Assembly: GCF_007998985.1 (NCBI RefSeq) | Contig: NZ_CP041659.1 | Span: 1,362,001-1,426,000 of the forward strand | From: Sphingomonas xanthus | GTDB taxonomy: Bacteria > Pseudomonadota > Alphaproteobacteria > Sphingomonadales > Sphingomonadaceae | Direction: 5' to 3' | Length of the DNA: 64,000 nt | Shown: in pieces, positions 43,756-53,140 of the stretch | Position numbering within the stretch: the first letter of the stretch is position 1 | Layout of the letters: each line of letters opens with the position of its first letter | The notes under the pieces: generated by a model | What the model was told of the DNA's origin: nothing | Seen by the model: only the letters and a program-made list of their open reading frames with translations | Databases searched by the model: none | Translations under genes and position numbers: made by a program

Positions 43756-45002
43756 GCGATCCGCTCCAGTTCGCGCCAGCCGATATCGCGGCGGTGGAAG
43801 CCGTCGGCGAAATCGATCTGGGCAATGGCCTGATAGGCGCGATCGCGCGCTTCGCCGAGCGAGGCGCCCCGCGCGGTCACTGCCAGCACGCGTCCGCCGC
43901 TGGCGACCAATTGGTCGTCGGTCATGGACGTGCCGGCCTGAAAGACGGTAACTCCCGGCACCTGCTCTGCCCGGTTGATGCCGTCGATCGCCCCGCCCTT
44001 GGCCGGCGTCCCAGGGTAGCCCGCGGCGGCGATGATCACGGTCATGGTCGTGTCGTTCGACAGCGACGGCGCGCCGAAATCGCCGCCGGTCGCCACCGCA
44101 TGGAGCAGTGCGGCGAAGTCGCCTTCGATCCGCGGCATGATCGCTTCGCATTCGGGGTCTCCGAAGCGGACATTATATTCGATCAGCTTGGGGCCTTCGG
44201 CGGTCAGCATCAGGCCTGCGTAAAGCACGCCGCTGAACGGAGTTCCCGAATCGGCCATCGCCTCGGCGGTGGGCGTGACAATTTCCCGCATCGCCCGCGC
44301 CTCCAGCTCGGCGGTTAGCACCGGCGCGGGGGAATAGGCGCCCATCCCGCCGGTATTGGGGCCGGTGTCGCCTTCGCCGACTCGCTTATGGTCCTGGGCC
44401 GAGCCGAGGACGAAGGCCCGCCTGCCGTCGACCAAGGCGAACAGGCTGGCTTCCTCGCCCTCCAGATATTCTTCGATGACCATCGGCCCGTCGCCGGCGG
44501 CGCGGACCGCGGCCTCGGCCTCGGCGCGGGTCATGGCGACGGTGACGCCCTTGCCCGCCGCGAGCCCGTCGGCCTTGATCACCACCGGGATGGAGAAGCG
44601 GTCGAGAGCGTCCAGCGCTTCGGCCTCGCGATCGACCCGGACATAGGCGGCGGTCGGGATTCCGGCGCGCGCGCACAAATCCTTGGTGAAACCCTTCGAC
44701 CCTTCGAGCTGGGCGGCGGCGGCGCCGGGTCCGAAGGTAGCGATGTCGGCCGCGCGCAAGGCATCGGCGACTCCGGCGACCAGCGGCGCTTCGGGGCCGA
44801 CCACCACCAGGTCGATGCCGCGCTGCTGCGCCAGTGCGACCACCGCCGCCGGATCAGCGGGGTCGATTGCCGCGCACTCGGCCCAGCGTGCGATCCCGGG
44901 ATTGCCCGGCGCCGCGAGCAGCGCGGAACAGCTGAGCGATTGCTTAAGCCGCCAGGCCAGCGCATCTTCGCGTCCGCCCGACCCCAGCAAAAGGATGTTC
45001 AT
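43752..45002 (-). CDS. purD: Phosphoribosylamine-glycine ligase (GAR synthetase)
   Basis: A 416-residue ATP-grasp enzyme of purine synthesis. Signatures are [97 protein letters not shown] and [18 protein letters not shown]. The ATG (45002-45000) shares the palindrome CATG with the start of divergent xseA, and its GGGGAG ribosome site lies in xseA codons. It leads an operon with three small membrane-protein genes. Confidence 0.97.
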   Translation of the reverse strand: MNILLLGSGGREDALAWRLKQSLSCSALLAAPGNPGIARWAECAAIDPADPAAVVALAQQRGIDLVVVGPEAPLVAGVADALRAADIATFGPGAAAAQLEGSKGFTKDLCARAGIPTAAYVRVDREAEALDALDRFSIPVVIKADGLAAGKGVTVAMTRAEAEAAVRAAGDGPMVIEEYLEGEEASLFALVDGRRAFVLGSAQDHKRVGEGDTGPNTGGMGAYSPAPVLTAELEARAMREIVTPTAEAMADSGTPFSGVLYAGLMLTAEGPKLIEYNVRFGDPECEAIMPRIEGDFAALLHAVATGGDFGAPSLSNDTTMTVIIAAAGYPGTPAKGGAIDGINRAEQVPGVTVFQAGTSMTDDQLVASGGRVLAVTARGASLGEARDRAYQAIAQIDFADGFHRRDIGWRELERIA

Positions 45003-46407
45003 GCCACTCCCCGACGACCTCGACAGAACCGGCCTCCTAGCCGAGGCGAAGGGCGGGGACAACGCGCCGGCGCTGTCGGTTAGCGAACTGTCGGGCGCGC
45101 TGAAGCGGACGGTCGAGACGGCGTTCGGCCATGTCCGCGTGCGCGGCGAAATCAGCGGCTGGAAACGTCATGGTTCGGGCCACTGCTATTTCACTCTCAA
45201 GGATGAAAATGCCTGCATCGACGCGGTGATCTGGAAGGGCCAGGCGGCAAGCCTCGCGTTCCGCCCCGAAGACGGCGCGGAGGTCATTTGCACCGGCAAG
45301 CTGACGACTTACGCGGGCCGGTCGAAATATCAGATCGTGGTTACGCGGATGGAACTGGCGGGGGAGGGCGCGCTAATGGCGCTGCTCGACCGCCGCCGCC
45401 GCGCGCTTGCCGCCGAGGGCCTGTTCGACGAGGCCAGGAAAAGGCGGCTTCCATTTCTCCCCCGGCTTATCGGCGTGGTGACCTCGCCGACCGGCGCGGT
45501 GATCCGCGACATCCTGCACCGGCTTGAGCACCGCTGCCCGACGCGGGTGATGGTCTGGCCGGTGCCCGTGCAGGGCGAAGGATCGGCCGACAAGATCGCG
45601 GCGGCGATCCGCGGTTTTGCTAACATGGACCCCCGGCCCGACCTGTTGATCGTCGCGCGCGGCGGCGGCTCGATCGAGGATCTGTGGGCGTTCAACGAGG
45701 AAGCGGTGGTTCGCGCTGCCGCCGAATCGCCGATCCCGCTGATTAGCGCGGTCGGTCATGAAACCGATACGACGCTGATCGACTTCGCGTCCGACCGGCG
45801 CGCGCCGACCCCGACCGCGGCGGCGGAGATGGCGGTTCCGGTTCGCGCCGAACTGGCTGGCATGCTTGCTGAGGCACAGCATCGCATGGCCTCGACCATG
45901 GACCGGACATGGGCGCGGTTGGGCGAAAGGCTCGACCTTGCGGCGCAGCGCTGGCCCGAGGCGGCCAACCTGTTCGCGCCCTTTTCCCAGCGTATCGACG
46001 AGCTAGGCGATCGGCTGCCGCGCGGTCTCGTCCAGCGCACCGCCCATGCCCGCGCCGATCATGCCGAGGTGGCGCCCCGGCTGCAGCCGCGCCTGCTGAC
46101 AGACCGGATCGCGCGCGGTCATGAAAAGCTCCTGTCGCTGTGGCGGCTGGCCGAGCTGGCGCATCCCGAACGGCCGCTGCAGCGCGGCTTCGTCCGGGTC
46201 ACCGACCGGGCCGGGAAAACGCTGGTCCATGCCGCCGATGCCCGCGCAGCGGGGGCGATCGACCTTCATTTCGCCGACGGACGGGTTGCGGCCCAGGTCG
46301 GCGATTTGGTCGGACCCAAGGCCTTTCGTCCAGCTAGGCGGGTTGAGCGCAAGCCGTCCAATCCCTATCTGCCTGGACAGGCCGACCTGTTCGGCGATGA
46401 GGATTAG
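45001..46407 (+). CDS. xseA: Exodeoxyribonuclease VII large subunit
   Basis: A 468-residue XseA. The N-terminal OB fold carries [37 protein letters not shown] and DAVIWKGQA. The catalytic region shows [38 protein letters not shown] and [30 protein letters not shown] coiled region follows and a conserved tail ends in DLFGDED. The family N-terminus confirms ATG 45001, which has AAGGA upstream inside purD. It degrades single-stranded DNA with the small subunit XseB (not here). Confidence 0.96.
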   Translation: MPLPDDLDRTGLLAEAKGGDNAPALSVSELSGALKRTVETAFGHVRVRGEISGWKRHGSGHCYFTLKDENACIDAVIWKGQAASLAFRPEDGAEVICTGKLTTYAGRSKYQIVVTRMELAGEGALMALLDRRRRALAAEGLFDEARKRRLPFLPRLIGVVTSPTGAVIRDILHRLEHRCPTRVMVWPVPVQGEGSADKIAAAIRGFANMDPRPDLLIVARGGGSIEDLWAFNEEAVVRAAAESPIPLISAVGHETDTTLIDFASDRRAPTPTAAAEMAVPVRAELAGMLAEAQHRMASTMDRTWARLGERLDLAAQRWPEAANLFAPFSQRIDELGDRLPRGLVQRTAHARADHAEVAPRLQPRLLTDRIARGHEKLLSLWRLAELAHPERPLQRGFVRVTDRAGKTLVHAADARAAGAIDLHFADGRVAAQVGDLVGPKAFRPARRVERKPSNPYLPGQADLFGDED

Positions 46408-46413
46408 GACAGC

Positions 46414-46623
46414 ATGTTGATGAGCGGCCGCCAGCGTGAGGCGAAGATCCATTATCTCGACGGCACCTTTCGGTTGCTGGCGACGGGCGACCATGTCCGC
46501 TGCGCGATCACCGGCGCGATGATCGACCTTGAGGAGCTGCGCTATTGGTCCGTCGAACGGCAGGAAGCCTATGCCGACGCCGCCGCAAGCCTCGAAGCGG
46601 AGCGTCGCGCGGGCAACATCTGA
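46414..46623 (+). CDS. DUF2093 protein
   Basis: A 69-residue protein with the DUF2093 pattern EAKIHYLDGTFRLLATGDHVRCAITG...IDLEELRYWSVERQE. This small family is found directly after xseA in many Alphaproteobacteria, as here (6 bp gap), so it is probably cotranscribed and may relate to DNA repair. A second in-frame ATG is at 46420. Function unknown. Confidence 0.85.
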   Translation: MLMSGRQREAKIHYLDGTFRLLATGDHVRCAITGAMIDLEELRYWSVERQEAYADAAASLEAERRAGNI

Positions 46624-46691
46624 CCCTGCACAGCGGTGTGTCCAAAATGTTACAACCGCTAATCCAAGTGTCGGCTACCATGCGTTTCGCC

Positions 46692-46720
46692 TTGCGCGAT
46701 TTCCTCTGGCTCCAATAAGA
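46692..46720 (+). promoter_or_regulatory. Weak sigma-70 promoter candidate for the TonB-dependent receptor
   Basis: TTGCGC (46692-46697), 17-bp spacer, ATAAGA (46715-46720), about 80 bp before the receptor ATG; an excellent ribosome site (AAGGGGAAG) follows at the start. Motif matches are moderate. Confidence 0.3.
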
Positions 46721-46802
46721 CGCAACCACTTGGCCAAGGTGCGTCCGCGCGCCTGGCAATGGTGCAAAGCCCGTTGGGGCGGAGCAAAGGGGAAGAAAAA
46801 CA

Positions 46803-49800
46803 ATGACTAGCACGTATCGCAACCGGCTGCTCGGAACGACTCTCTTGGTCGGTTCTGCGCTGCTTTCCACGCCGGCATTCGCCCAGGAAGTTCAGGAGCC
46901 GGTGGTCGGCGACACTCCCGCAGAAGCGGTCGACGAGTCGCGGGCCGAAGCCCCCACGGCGGCCGCCGCCCAGGAAATCGTGGTCACCGGTTCGCGTATC
47001 GCGCGTCCGAACCTGACCTCGAACAGCCCGATCGCGGTTGTCACCGGTGAAGAGACCGTCGAGAACGCCGACGTCACGCTCGACACCTTCCTCAACACGC
47101 TGCCGCAGGTTAACCCGGCCGGCACCACCACCTCGAACAACCCCGGCAACGGCGGTCAGTCGAGCGTCAACCTTCGCGGTCTCGGTTCCAACCGTAACCT
47201 CGTGCTCATCGACGGTCGTCGCCCGATGGTGTCGGCGACCGACCAGTCGGTCGACTTGAACACCATTCCGCAGGGCCTGATCGAGCGTATCGAAATCATC
47301 ACCGGCGGCGCGGGCGCCGCTTATGGTGCCGACGCCATCGCGGGTGTCGTCAACATGCGCCTGAAGAACAATTTCCAGGGCGTCGAACTTCGTGGCACCT
47401 ATTCGCAGTCGGTTCCGGAATGGGACGCGATGGAATATCAGGTCTCGGGCCTGCTCGGCGCCAACTTCGACGACGGCCGCGGTAACATCGCGATCTCGGC
47501 CGAAGTGTCGAACCGTGAAGACCTCGGCAAGGTCGAGCGTCCCTTCTCGGTCCAGGCAACCTCGACCACCGGCACTCCGCCGACCGGCCGTTACGTCGGC
47601 AGCTCCGGCAACGGTCTGACGGCTGCGCAGATCCAGAACTTCTTTACCACCCAATATGGCATTACCTCGGGTGCGCCGACCAGCCTCAGCCGCATCGGCT
47701 TCAACAGCGACGGTTCACTGTTCGGTGTCGGCGTGTTCAACACCCCGGAAGACGTCGTCAATTACAAGTATGATCCGCTCGGTACGGATCCGGCCGCTGC
47801 GAACCAGAACTTCTTCCCGGACTTCTATTCGTACAACTTCGATCAGACCAACCTCCTGGTCCTTCCGCTGAAGCGCAAGTCGGCCTTCATGCGCGGCCAT
47901 TATGAAATCGACCGCCATGCCGAACTGTTCGTCCAGGGCGGCTACACCGAATATCAGAGCAAGACCGCGCTGGCGGCGACCCCGGTCGGCACCACGATCG
48001 AAAATCCGTGCGGCTCCAACCCGCTGCGCGCCAAGTCGACGCTGGTCGAATGCGGCCGTACGATCACCGGCCTGATTGCTCCGATCACCAACCCGTTCAT
48101 CCAGGCTTCCGACCTTGCCTTGCTGCTGGCGCAGCGGACCGGTGACGATCCCGCGCTGACCGGCACCGGAAACCAGGAAGGCGTTCGTATCTCGAAGCGC
48201 TTCCTCGACACCGGTCTTCGTGAAACCGCCTTCGACAACAAGGTGCTGCAGGGCCTGATCGGCCTGCGCGGCGACATCGTCGACGGCTGGCGTTACGAGG
48301 CCTATTACAGCTGGGGCCGCACCACGATCAACAATGCCGCAAGCGGCAACGTCAACGTGCAGAAGGTGCTCGACCTGCTGGCGTCGCCGACCGGCGGTAC
48401 CGACCTGTGCGCCGGCGGGTTCAACCCGATCGGCATCCAGCCGCTTTCCGCGGACTGCGTCGAGTTCATCAACGAAACCGGCTTCACCAAGACCGAGTTC
48501 ACCCAGAACATCGCCCAGGCCTATGTCTCGGGCGACCTGGCCGAACTGCCGGGCGGCACGATGTCGATGGTCCTCGGTGTCGAGAACCGTCGCTTCCGCT
48601 ACACCTTCGATCCGGGCGTCCTGTTCGGGCCGATCGCCGGCTTCAACACCTCGACGCCGGATAACGGCACCAACAACTTCCTCGATTTCTTCGGCGAGTT
48701 GTTGATCCCGATCGCCAAGGATGCCCCCTGGGCCCGCAGCGCCGAACTGACGCTTCAGGCTCGTCGTTCGACCGTGAACGCTAACGATATTGCCAATGGC
48801 GTCGATCCGAAGTCGAACAGCAGCTGGGCTTATGGTGCCACGCTGAGCTGGGAACCGATGCAGGAACTGCGTCTGCGCGGCAGCTATCAGCACTCGGTCC
48901 GTGCGGCGAACTTCGGTGAGTTGTTCTCGGGCGGTGGTTCGTTCCCGCAATATTTTGACCCCTGCTCGGTCACGTCGAACTTCCGCGCAGAGGGCGGCGC
49001 TGCGGCTACCGCGCTGTGCTCCGCGACCGGTCTCGGCGCTTCGGGCGCCAACACCTACGTTCAGACCCCTGGCTCGCAGGCATTCATCGGCGTCAATGGT
49101 AACCCGAACCTGAAGCCGGAAATCGGTGACACCTTCACCCTGGGTGCGGTGTTCCAGAAGTGGGGCATCACGGGGTCGATCGATTATTACAACATCCGCG
49201 TGAAGGACACGATCTTCTCGCCGGATCCGAACATGATCATCGCCGCCTGCTACGGCTACCATGGGGTCAATCCGGACCTGAACTTCGCCAACCAATATTG
49301 CTCGGATGGCGGAGCCAGCAACTTCTTCCGGACCCCGGACATCAGCTTCATCGCTATCCCGGACGCTCTGGGCGGCGACAGCAGCTACTTCCAGGCGGTC
49401 AACCAGGGCAAGATCAAGACCTCGGGTATTGACGTCCAGCTGGGCTACAGCCATCCGATGGACTTCATCGGTGCCGGCTCGCGCCTGACTGCCAACCTGC
49501 TCGTCAACTACCTCATCGACTATAAGGTTGAGGAACTGCCGGGCGTGACGATCGACTATGCGGGCACCGCTTCTTACTTCGGTGCGGGTCTGGGCACGAG
49601 CTTCCCTGAGTGGAAGGCGAACCTGAACCTCGCGCTGAACGTGAAGCCGTTCACCTTCTCGACCCGCATCCGTTACATCGACGGCATGGACAACCGGGCT
49701 TCGCGCCAGTTCCCGGGCGAAGACCTGTTCACCGGTCCGGACAGCGTGTTCTACTTCGACTTCGCCGCTGAAGCCGACTTCAAGCCGCTGACCCTGCGCA

Positions 49801-49928
49801 TCGGCATGAACAACGCCTTCGACAAGAAGCCGGAAGAATATGCGCCGAACGTGCAGTCGGGCACCGACCCGTCGCTGTACGACGTGATCGGCCGCCGTGC
49901 CTATGTTTCGGCGACGCTCCGCTTCTAA
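46803..49928 (+). CDS. TonB-dependent outer-membrane receptor
   Basis: A 1041-residue receptor. Signal peptide about 1-27 (ending TPAFAQ). The plug domain from about 55 starts AQEIVVTGSRIARPN (TonB-box-like region) and has VNLRGLGSNRNLVLIDGRR, IERIEIITGGAGAAYGADAI and AGVVNMRLK. A 22-strand barrel follows, ending with the required aromatic (YVSATLRF). Long loops with Cys pairs are seen (ENPCGSNPLRAKSTLVECG and others). Codon use is strongly biased to C-ending codons compared with its neighbours, suggesting high expression. It imports an unknown substrate; a TPR-sulfotransferase and a 2OG oxygenase lie downstream, and this receptor type is common next to such genes in Sphingomonadales. Confidence 0.95.
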   Translation: MTSTYRNRLLGTTLLVGSALLSTPAFAQEVQEPVVGDTPAEAVDESRAEAPTAAAAQEIVVTGSRIARPNLTSNSPIAVVTGEETVENADVTLDTFLNTLPQVNPAGTTTSNNPGNGGQSSVNLRGLGSNRNLVLIDGRRPMVSATDQSVDLNTIPQGLIERIEIITGGAGAAYGADAIAGVVNMRLKNNFQGVELRGTYSQSVPEWDAMEYQVSGLLGANFDDGRGNIAISAEVSNREDLGKVERPFSVQATSTTGTPPTGRYVGSSGNGLTAAQIQNFFTTQYGITSGAPTSLSRIGFNSDGSLFGVGVFNTPEDVVNYKYDPLGTDPAAANQNFFPDFYSYNFDQTNLLVLPLKRKSAFMRGHYEIDRHAELFVQGGYTEYQSKTALAATPVGTTIENPCGSNPLRAKSTLVECGRTITGLIAPITNPFIQASDLALLLAQRTGDDPALTGTGNQEGVRISKRFLDTGLRETAFDNKVLQGLIGLRGDIVDGWRYEAYYSWGRTTINNAASGNVNVQKVLDLLASPTGGTDLCAGGFNPIGIQPLSADCVEFINETGFTKTEFTQNIAQAYVSGDLAELPGGTMSMVLGVENRRFRYTFDPGVLFGPIAGFNTSTPDNGTNNFLDFFGELLIPIAKDAPWARSAELTLQARRSTVNANDIANGVDPKSNSSWAYGATLSWEPMQELRLRGSYQHSVRAANFGELFSGGGSFPQYFDPCSVTSNFRAEGGAAATALCSATGLGASGANTYVQTPGSQAFIGVNGNPNLKPEIGDTFTLGAVFQKWGITGSIDYYNIRVKDTIFSPDPNMIIAACYGYHGVNPDLNFANQYCSDGGASNFFRTPDISFIAIPDALGGDSSYFQAVNQGKIKTSGIDVQLGYSHPMDFIGAGSRLTANLLVNYLIDYKVEELPGVTIDYAGTASYFGAGLGTSFPEWKANLNLALNVKPFTFSTRIRYIDGMDNRASRQFPGEDLFTGPDSVFYFDFAAEADFKPLTLRIGMNNAFDKKPEEYAPNVQSGTDPSLYDVIGRRAYVSATLRF

Positions 49929-49971
49929 GCGTCAGTGAATACGGACGGGACTTCGGTCCCGGCCGGACAGG

Positions 49972-50000
49972 AAGGGCGGGGCTTCGGCTCCGCCCTTTTT
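49972..50000 (+). terminator. Intrinsic terminator of the TonB receptor gene
   Basis: Stem AAGGGCGG (49972-49979) with CCGCCCTT (49990-49997) around a TTCG-type loop, then T-run to 50000. A smaller hairpin (GGGAC-TTCG-GTCCC, 49947-49960) precedes it. It separates the receptor from the small secreted protein gene. Confidence 0.85.
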
Positions 50001-50074
50001 GCATTGGGCCGAACGGCCCTTCGGTATAAGCAGGCAATCGGATGTCAGGACGCTGCGAAGTCGGAGTATCGAAT

Positions 50075-50356
50075 ATGTATCGGATGACTGCGAAGTTCTT
50101 GTTCGGCCCCGCTGCGGCCGCGATGATGTTGACCACGCCGGCTTTCGGCCAGGCAGCAACGGCCGCCGGCCAGACCCAGGCCGCCCGCGCCGCCGACGAC
50201 AATCGACTAATTTGCAAGAAGGAAGCGCCGACCGGCACCCGCTTCGGGAAGCGCGTCTGCCACACCAAGGCGGAATGGGACCAGATTCGGGCTCAGAGCC
50301 AGCGCGACGCCAAGGAAATGATCGACCGGCCGAAGATCGACGACTCGCGAGGCTAG
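50075..50356 (+). CDS. Small secreted protein with a conserved Cys pair
   Basis: 93 residues: signal peptide (MTAKFLFGPAAAAMMLTTPAFG), Ala/Gln-rich linker, then a compact tail DDNRLICKKEAPTGTRFGKR followed by VCHTKAEWDQIR, in which two Cys can form a disulfide. Proteins with the pattern ICxxxxxTGSRxxxxRxCxTxxEWD recur in sphingomonads; no function is known to me. ATG at 50075 with GGAG nearby. It lies between the receptor terminator and the TPR-sulfotransferase gene. Confidence 0.7.
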   Translation: MYRMTAKFLFGPAAAAMMLTTPAFGQAATAAGQTQAARAADDNRLICKKEAPTGTRFGKRVCHTKAEWDQIRAQSQRDAKEMIDRPKIDDSRG

Positions 50357-50388
50357 TCCCGGCGCCGCCGCGCCGCTAGGGCTTGGGC

Positions 50389-52395
50389 ATGACCGTGACC
50401 ACAGCATTGGCGCAGGCCGCGCGCCTTCACGCCGCCGGAAAATACAGCGATGCCCTGCGCAGCGCGGAAGAGGCGCTCGCGGCCAACCCGCGGGACTTGG
50501 GGGCGCTTCGCCTGGTCGGCCTGCTCTATTGCCAGACCGGTGAGCCGGCGCTTGGCGCGGGCTTCCTCACCCAGGCGGTCAGCCAGGCGCCAAAGGACCT
50601 TCCGACGCGGCTCAATGCCATCCAGGCCCTGCTTCAGTCGGGCAAGGCCGCCGAAGCCGAAAAGCTCGCGGCCAGCGCGCCGCCCACGGCATCGGCCGAC
50701 CTGTTAAAACTGCGCGCCGCCGCCGCGGCCCAGCTCGGCAATCATGATCGGCGGGTGGACCTGCTGAAGCAGGCGCTCGCGCTCGACGAGCAGGACTATG
50801 GTGGCTGGAACAACCTCGGCAACGCGCTTCACGATGCCGGGCGATATGACGAGGCGGTCACCGCACTGGAAAAGGCCCGCGACCTCAAGCCCGGCGATGA
50901 AGTGGTGCTGGGCAATCTCGCCCGGTCGATGGCCGCCACTGGCCGCGCCGGCGACGGCATCGCCGCGCTCGCGGCCATCGTCAAGGCATCGCCCAACGAC
51001 GCCAAGGCGCACTGGCGGCTGGCGGAAGCGCTGCGCGAAGCCGGCGACAATGGCGGGGCGATCCAGGTCATCGGTCGCGCCGGGCAGCTCGACAACCGGG
51101 ATCCCTTTATCTTCACCACCATGGGGGTGATATTCGGCAACCTCAACGACCTCGCCAAGGCGGAGCAGGCCTTCCGCTACGCGGTGTCAGTCGATCCGCG
51201 CCATGCCCCGGCCTATCTCAACCTCGGAATCCTCCTCGAACAGGGCAACCGGCTCGACGACCTCAAGGTGCTGATCCGCCAAATGGCCGACCAGGGGCTG
51301 CGCGGCGACGAAACGCGCTTCCTCGCCGCGCTGCTGCTGCGCCGCGACGGGAAGCTTGCCGACGCGCTGGAAATCGCCTCCTCGACCGAACCCGGGGGCT
51401 CGATCGACGACAATATGCGCGCCCACCTGATCGGCCAGCTCGCCGACAGACTCGACCAGCCGCAGCTGGCTTTCGACAGTTTCGTGGCGATGCATGAAGC
51501 ATCGGCCCAATCGCCAACGGGCCGCCGGTTCGACGGCAGCGAGGTCCGGCGCGAAATCGACAAAGCCAGGGAGAAAGTGACCCGGCCTTGGTATGGCAGC
51601 TGGCAGGTGCCGCCATCGGCAATGGCCGGCCGATCGCCAGCCGCGCCGGCCTTCCTCGTCGGCTTCCTCCGGTCGGGCACAACGCTGCTCGACACGATGC
51701 TGATGGGGCATCCCGGCACCCATGTGATGGAAGAGGAGCCGATCCTCACCAAGCTGACCCAACAGCTCGATTCCGTAGAATCGATCGGCGCGCTCGATGA
51801 ACAGGCGATCGCCGCGCTGCGCGACAGCTATTTCCGCGAAGCCGACAGCGTCGCGCCGGTGCCCGACGGCGCGCTGCTAGTCGACAAGAACCCGCTCGCC
51901 TCGCTGCGAGCCCCCCTGATCCATCGCCTTTTCCCCGATGCTAGGTTCATCTTCGCGCTGCGCCATCCGTGCGACGTGGTGCTCAGCTGCTTCATGCAGA
52001 ATTTCAAGATCAACCAGGCGATGGCGAGCTTCCTGACGCTCGACAATGCCGCGCGCTATTATGATTCGGTGATGCACTTCTGGGCGAATGCGCGCGAGGT
52101 GATGCCGCTTAACGTTCACACCATCCGCTACGAAGACCTGGTTGCTGACCGTGAACCCGAACTCCGCCGCCTGGTCGATTTCCTCGGGCTAACCTGGGAT
52201 GACCAACTCCTCGAACATGAGGATACGGCGGCGAAACGCGGCTATATCCGCACCCCGAGCTATGCCCAGGTCACCGAGGGGATTTACCAGCGCGCCTCCG
52301 GACGGTGGGAAAAATATCGCGAGCAGCTGGCCCCTGTTCTGCCGATCCTGGCGCCTTGGGCCGAAGCCTTCGGCTATGATCCGATCGAGCTTTAA
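50389..52395 (+). CDS. TPR-repeat sulfotransferase family protein
   Basis: A 668-residue cytosolic protein. About ten TPR units fill residues 1-390 (for example WNNLGNALHDAGRYDEAVTALEKARDLKPGD). A sulfotransferase domain follows: 5'-phosphosulfate loop FLVGFLRSGTTLLDTMLMGHP near 424 and 3'-phosphate motif RFIFALRHPCDVVLSCFMQNF near 520. It would use PAPS to sulfate a protein, peptide or other acceptor bound by the TPRs; the acceptor is unknown. Its TAA shares TTAA with the convergent 2OG oxygenase gene. The association with a TonB receptor and a 2OG oxygenase suggests peptide or siderophore modification, but this is inference. Confidence 0.9.
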   Translation: MTVTTALAQAARLHAAGKYSDALRSAEEALAANPRDLGALRLVGLLYCQTGEPALGAGFLTQAVSQAPKDLPTRLNAIQALLQSGKAAEAEKLAASAPPTASADLLKLRAAAAAQLGNHDRRVDLLKQALALDEQDYGGWNNLGNALHDAGRYDEAVTALEKARDLKPGDEVVLGNLARSMAATGRAGDGIAALAAIVKASPNDAKAHWRLAEALREAGDNGGAIQVIGRAGQLDNRDPFIFTTMGVIFGNLNDLAKAEQAFRYAVSVDPRHAPAYLNLGILLEQGNRLDDLKVLIRQMADQGLRGDETRFLAALLLRRDGKLADALEIASSTEPGGSIDDNMRAHLIGQLADRLDQPQLAFDSFVAMHEASAQSPTGRRFDGSEVRREIDKAREKVTRPWYGSWQVPPSAMAGRSPAAPAFLVGFLRSGTTLLDTMLMGHPGTHVMEEEPILTKLTQQLDSVESIGALDEQAIAALRDSYFREADSVAPVPDGALLVDKNPLASLRAPLIHRLFPDARFIFALRHPCDVVLSCFMQNFKINQAMASFLTLDNAARYYDSVMHFWANAREVMPLNVHTIRYEDLVADREPELRRLVDFLGLTWDDQLLEHEDTAAKRGYIRTPSYAQVTEGIYQRASGRWEKYREQLAPVLPILAPWAEAFGYDPIEL

Positions 52396-53102
52396 CCGCG
52401 GCTGCGTAGCCAGCCGGTAACCGATAACCGCGCCCTGGGCGCGTAGCTGGCGACTTGGGAAACGCTGTGCGGCTGGCCGACCGCGAATAGCGTCAGCATG
52501 TTGAACCGGGGGACGAAAGCTTCGATCCGCGGCTCATCCTCGCCCGGGAAGTGGAGCAATCCGCCCCATTCGGCACGCCAGCCCCCGGTCAGGCTCAGCA
52601 CATAAGCGAAATGCCGTTGCTTGCCCTCGACCGCATCGTCGTGGCGGGTCAGGAAATGGCCGGGGCGGTAGCGTGTCGCTTGGCAATCGGCGAAGTCGAT
52701 CGCGTAGCACCCGGTCACCGAGCGAAGCCAGCCGCGCGCCGGGTCGCCGCTCATGAAGGTCGCGAAGCGGTGAAGCGCGCTATCGTCGCGCTGGTCGGCA
52801 TCGTCAGGAACGCGAATGGTATCGAAGCGGAACTGAAAGCCTTGACCGGCTTCGCGGTCGACCTTCTGCTCCAGCGCGCTGCGCTGTTCGGCGGGCATCG
52901 AGTCGAGCGCGTTCGCGTCCAGCTCATAGACATTGTCGCCGGCGTTGAGGACATGGCGCCATGGCGCGCTGTCGGGTAGTGCCGAAGCAAGCATCTCGGC
53001 CGCCTCCGGCACCAGGAAATCCGCGACCTGCACCCGGCCGCTTGCAGCCAGTTCCGCTGCGATCGATGCCGTCTCCAGCGAAGGATTGAGCGCGTAAGTC
53101 AT
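52392..53102 (-). CDS. 2-oxoglutarate/Fe(II) oxygenase (prolyl-hydroxylase-like)
   Basis: A 236-residue double-stranded beta-helix enzyme. Metal ligands HxD are in RPGHFLTRHDDAVEGKQRHF and the distal His in GQPHSVSQV, with Arg of RLSVTGWLRS to bind 2-oxoglutarate. It resembles the prolyl-4-hydroxylase branch that modifies peptides or proteins. ATG at 53102; the frame runs further upstream, through the end of clpB. Convergent with the TPR-sulfotransferase gene (shared TTAA). Confidence 0.88.
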   Translation of the reverse strand: MTYALNPSLETASIAAELAASGRVQVADFLVPEAAEMLASALPDSAPWRHVLNAGDNVYELDANALDSMPAEQRSALEQKVDREAGQGFQFRFDTIRVPDDADQRDDSALHRFATFMSGDPARGWLRSVTGCYAIDFADCQATRYRPGHFLTRHDDAVEGKQRHFAYVLSLTGGWRAEWGGLLHFPGEDEPRIEAFVPRFNMLTLFAVGQPHSVSQVASYAPRARLSVTGWLRSRG

Positions 53103-53140
53103 CGCCGTTCTGGTGCGCAAAGCCGGTGGCGGCGTCAATC

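Noticed and set aside
43756-44151. Longer start for the BON-like gene
   Set aside because: That stretch is purD coding sequence in another frame; the GTG at 43755 overlapping the purD stop is the natural start.
47715-49454. A 579-codon open frame antisense to the TonB receptor gene
   Set aside because: It mirrors the C-ending codon bias of the strongly biased receptor gene, has no recognisable domain or ribosome site, and the plus-strand protein is unmistakable.
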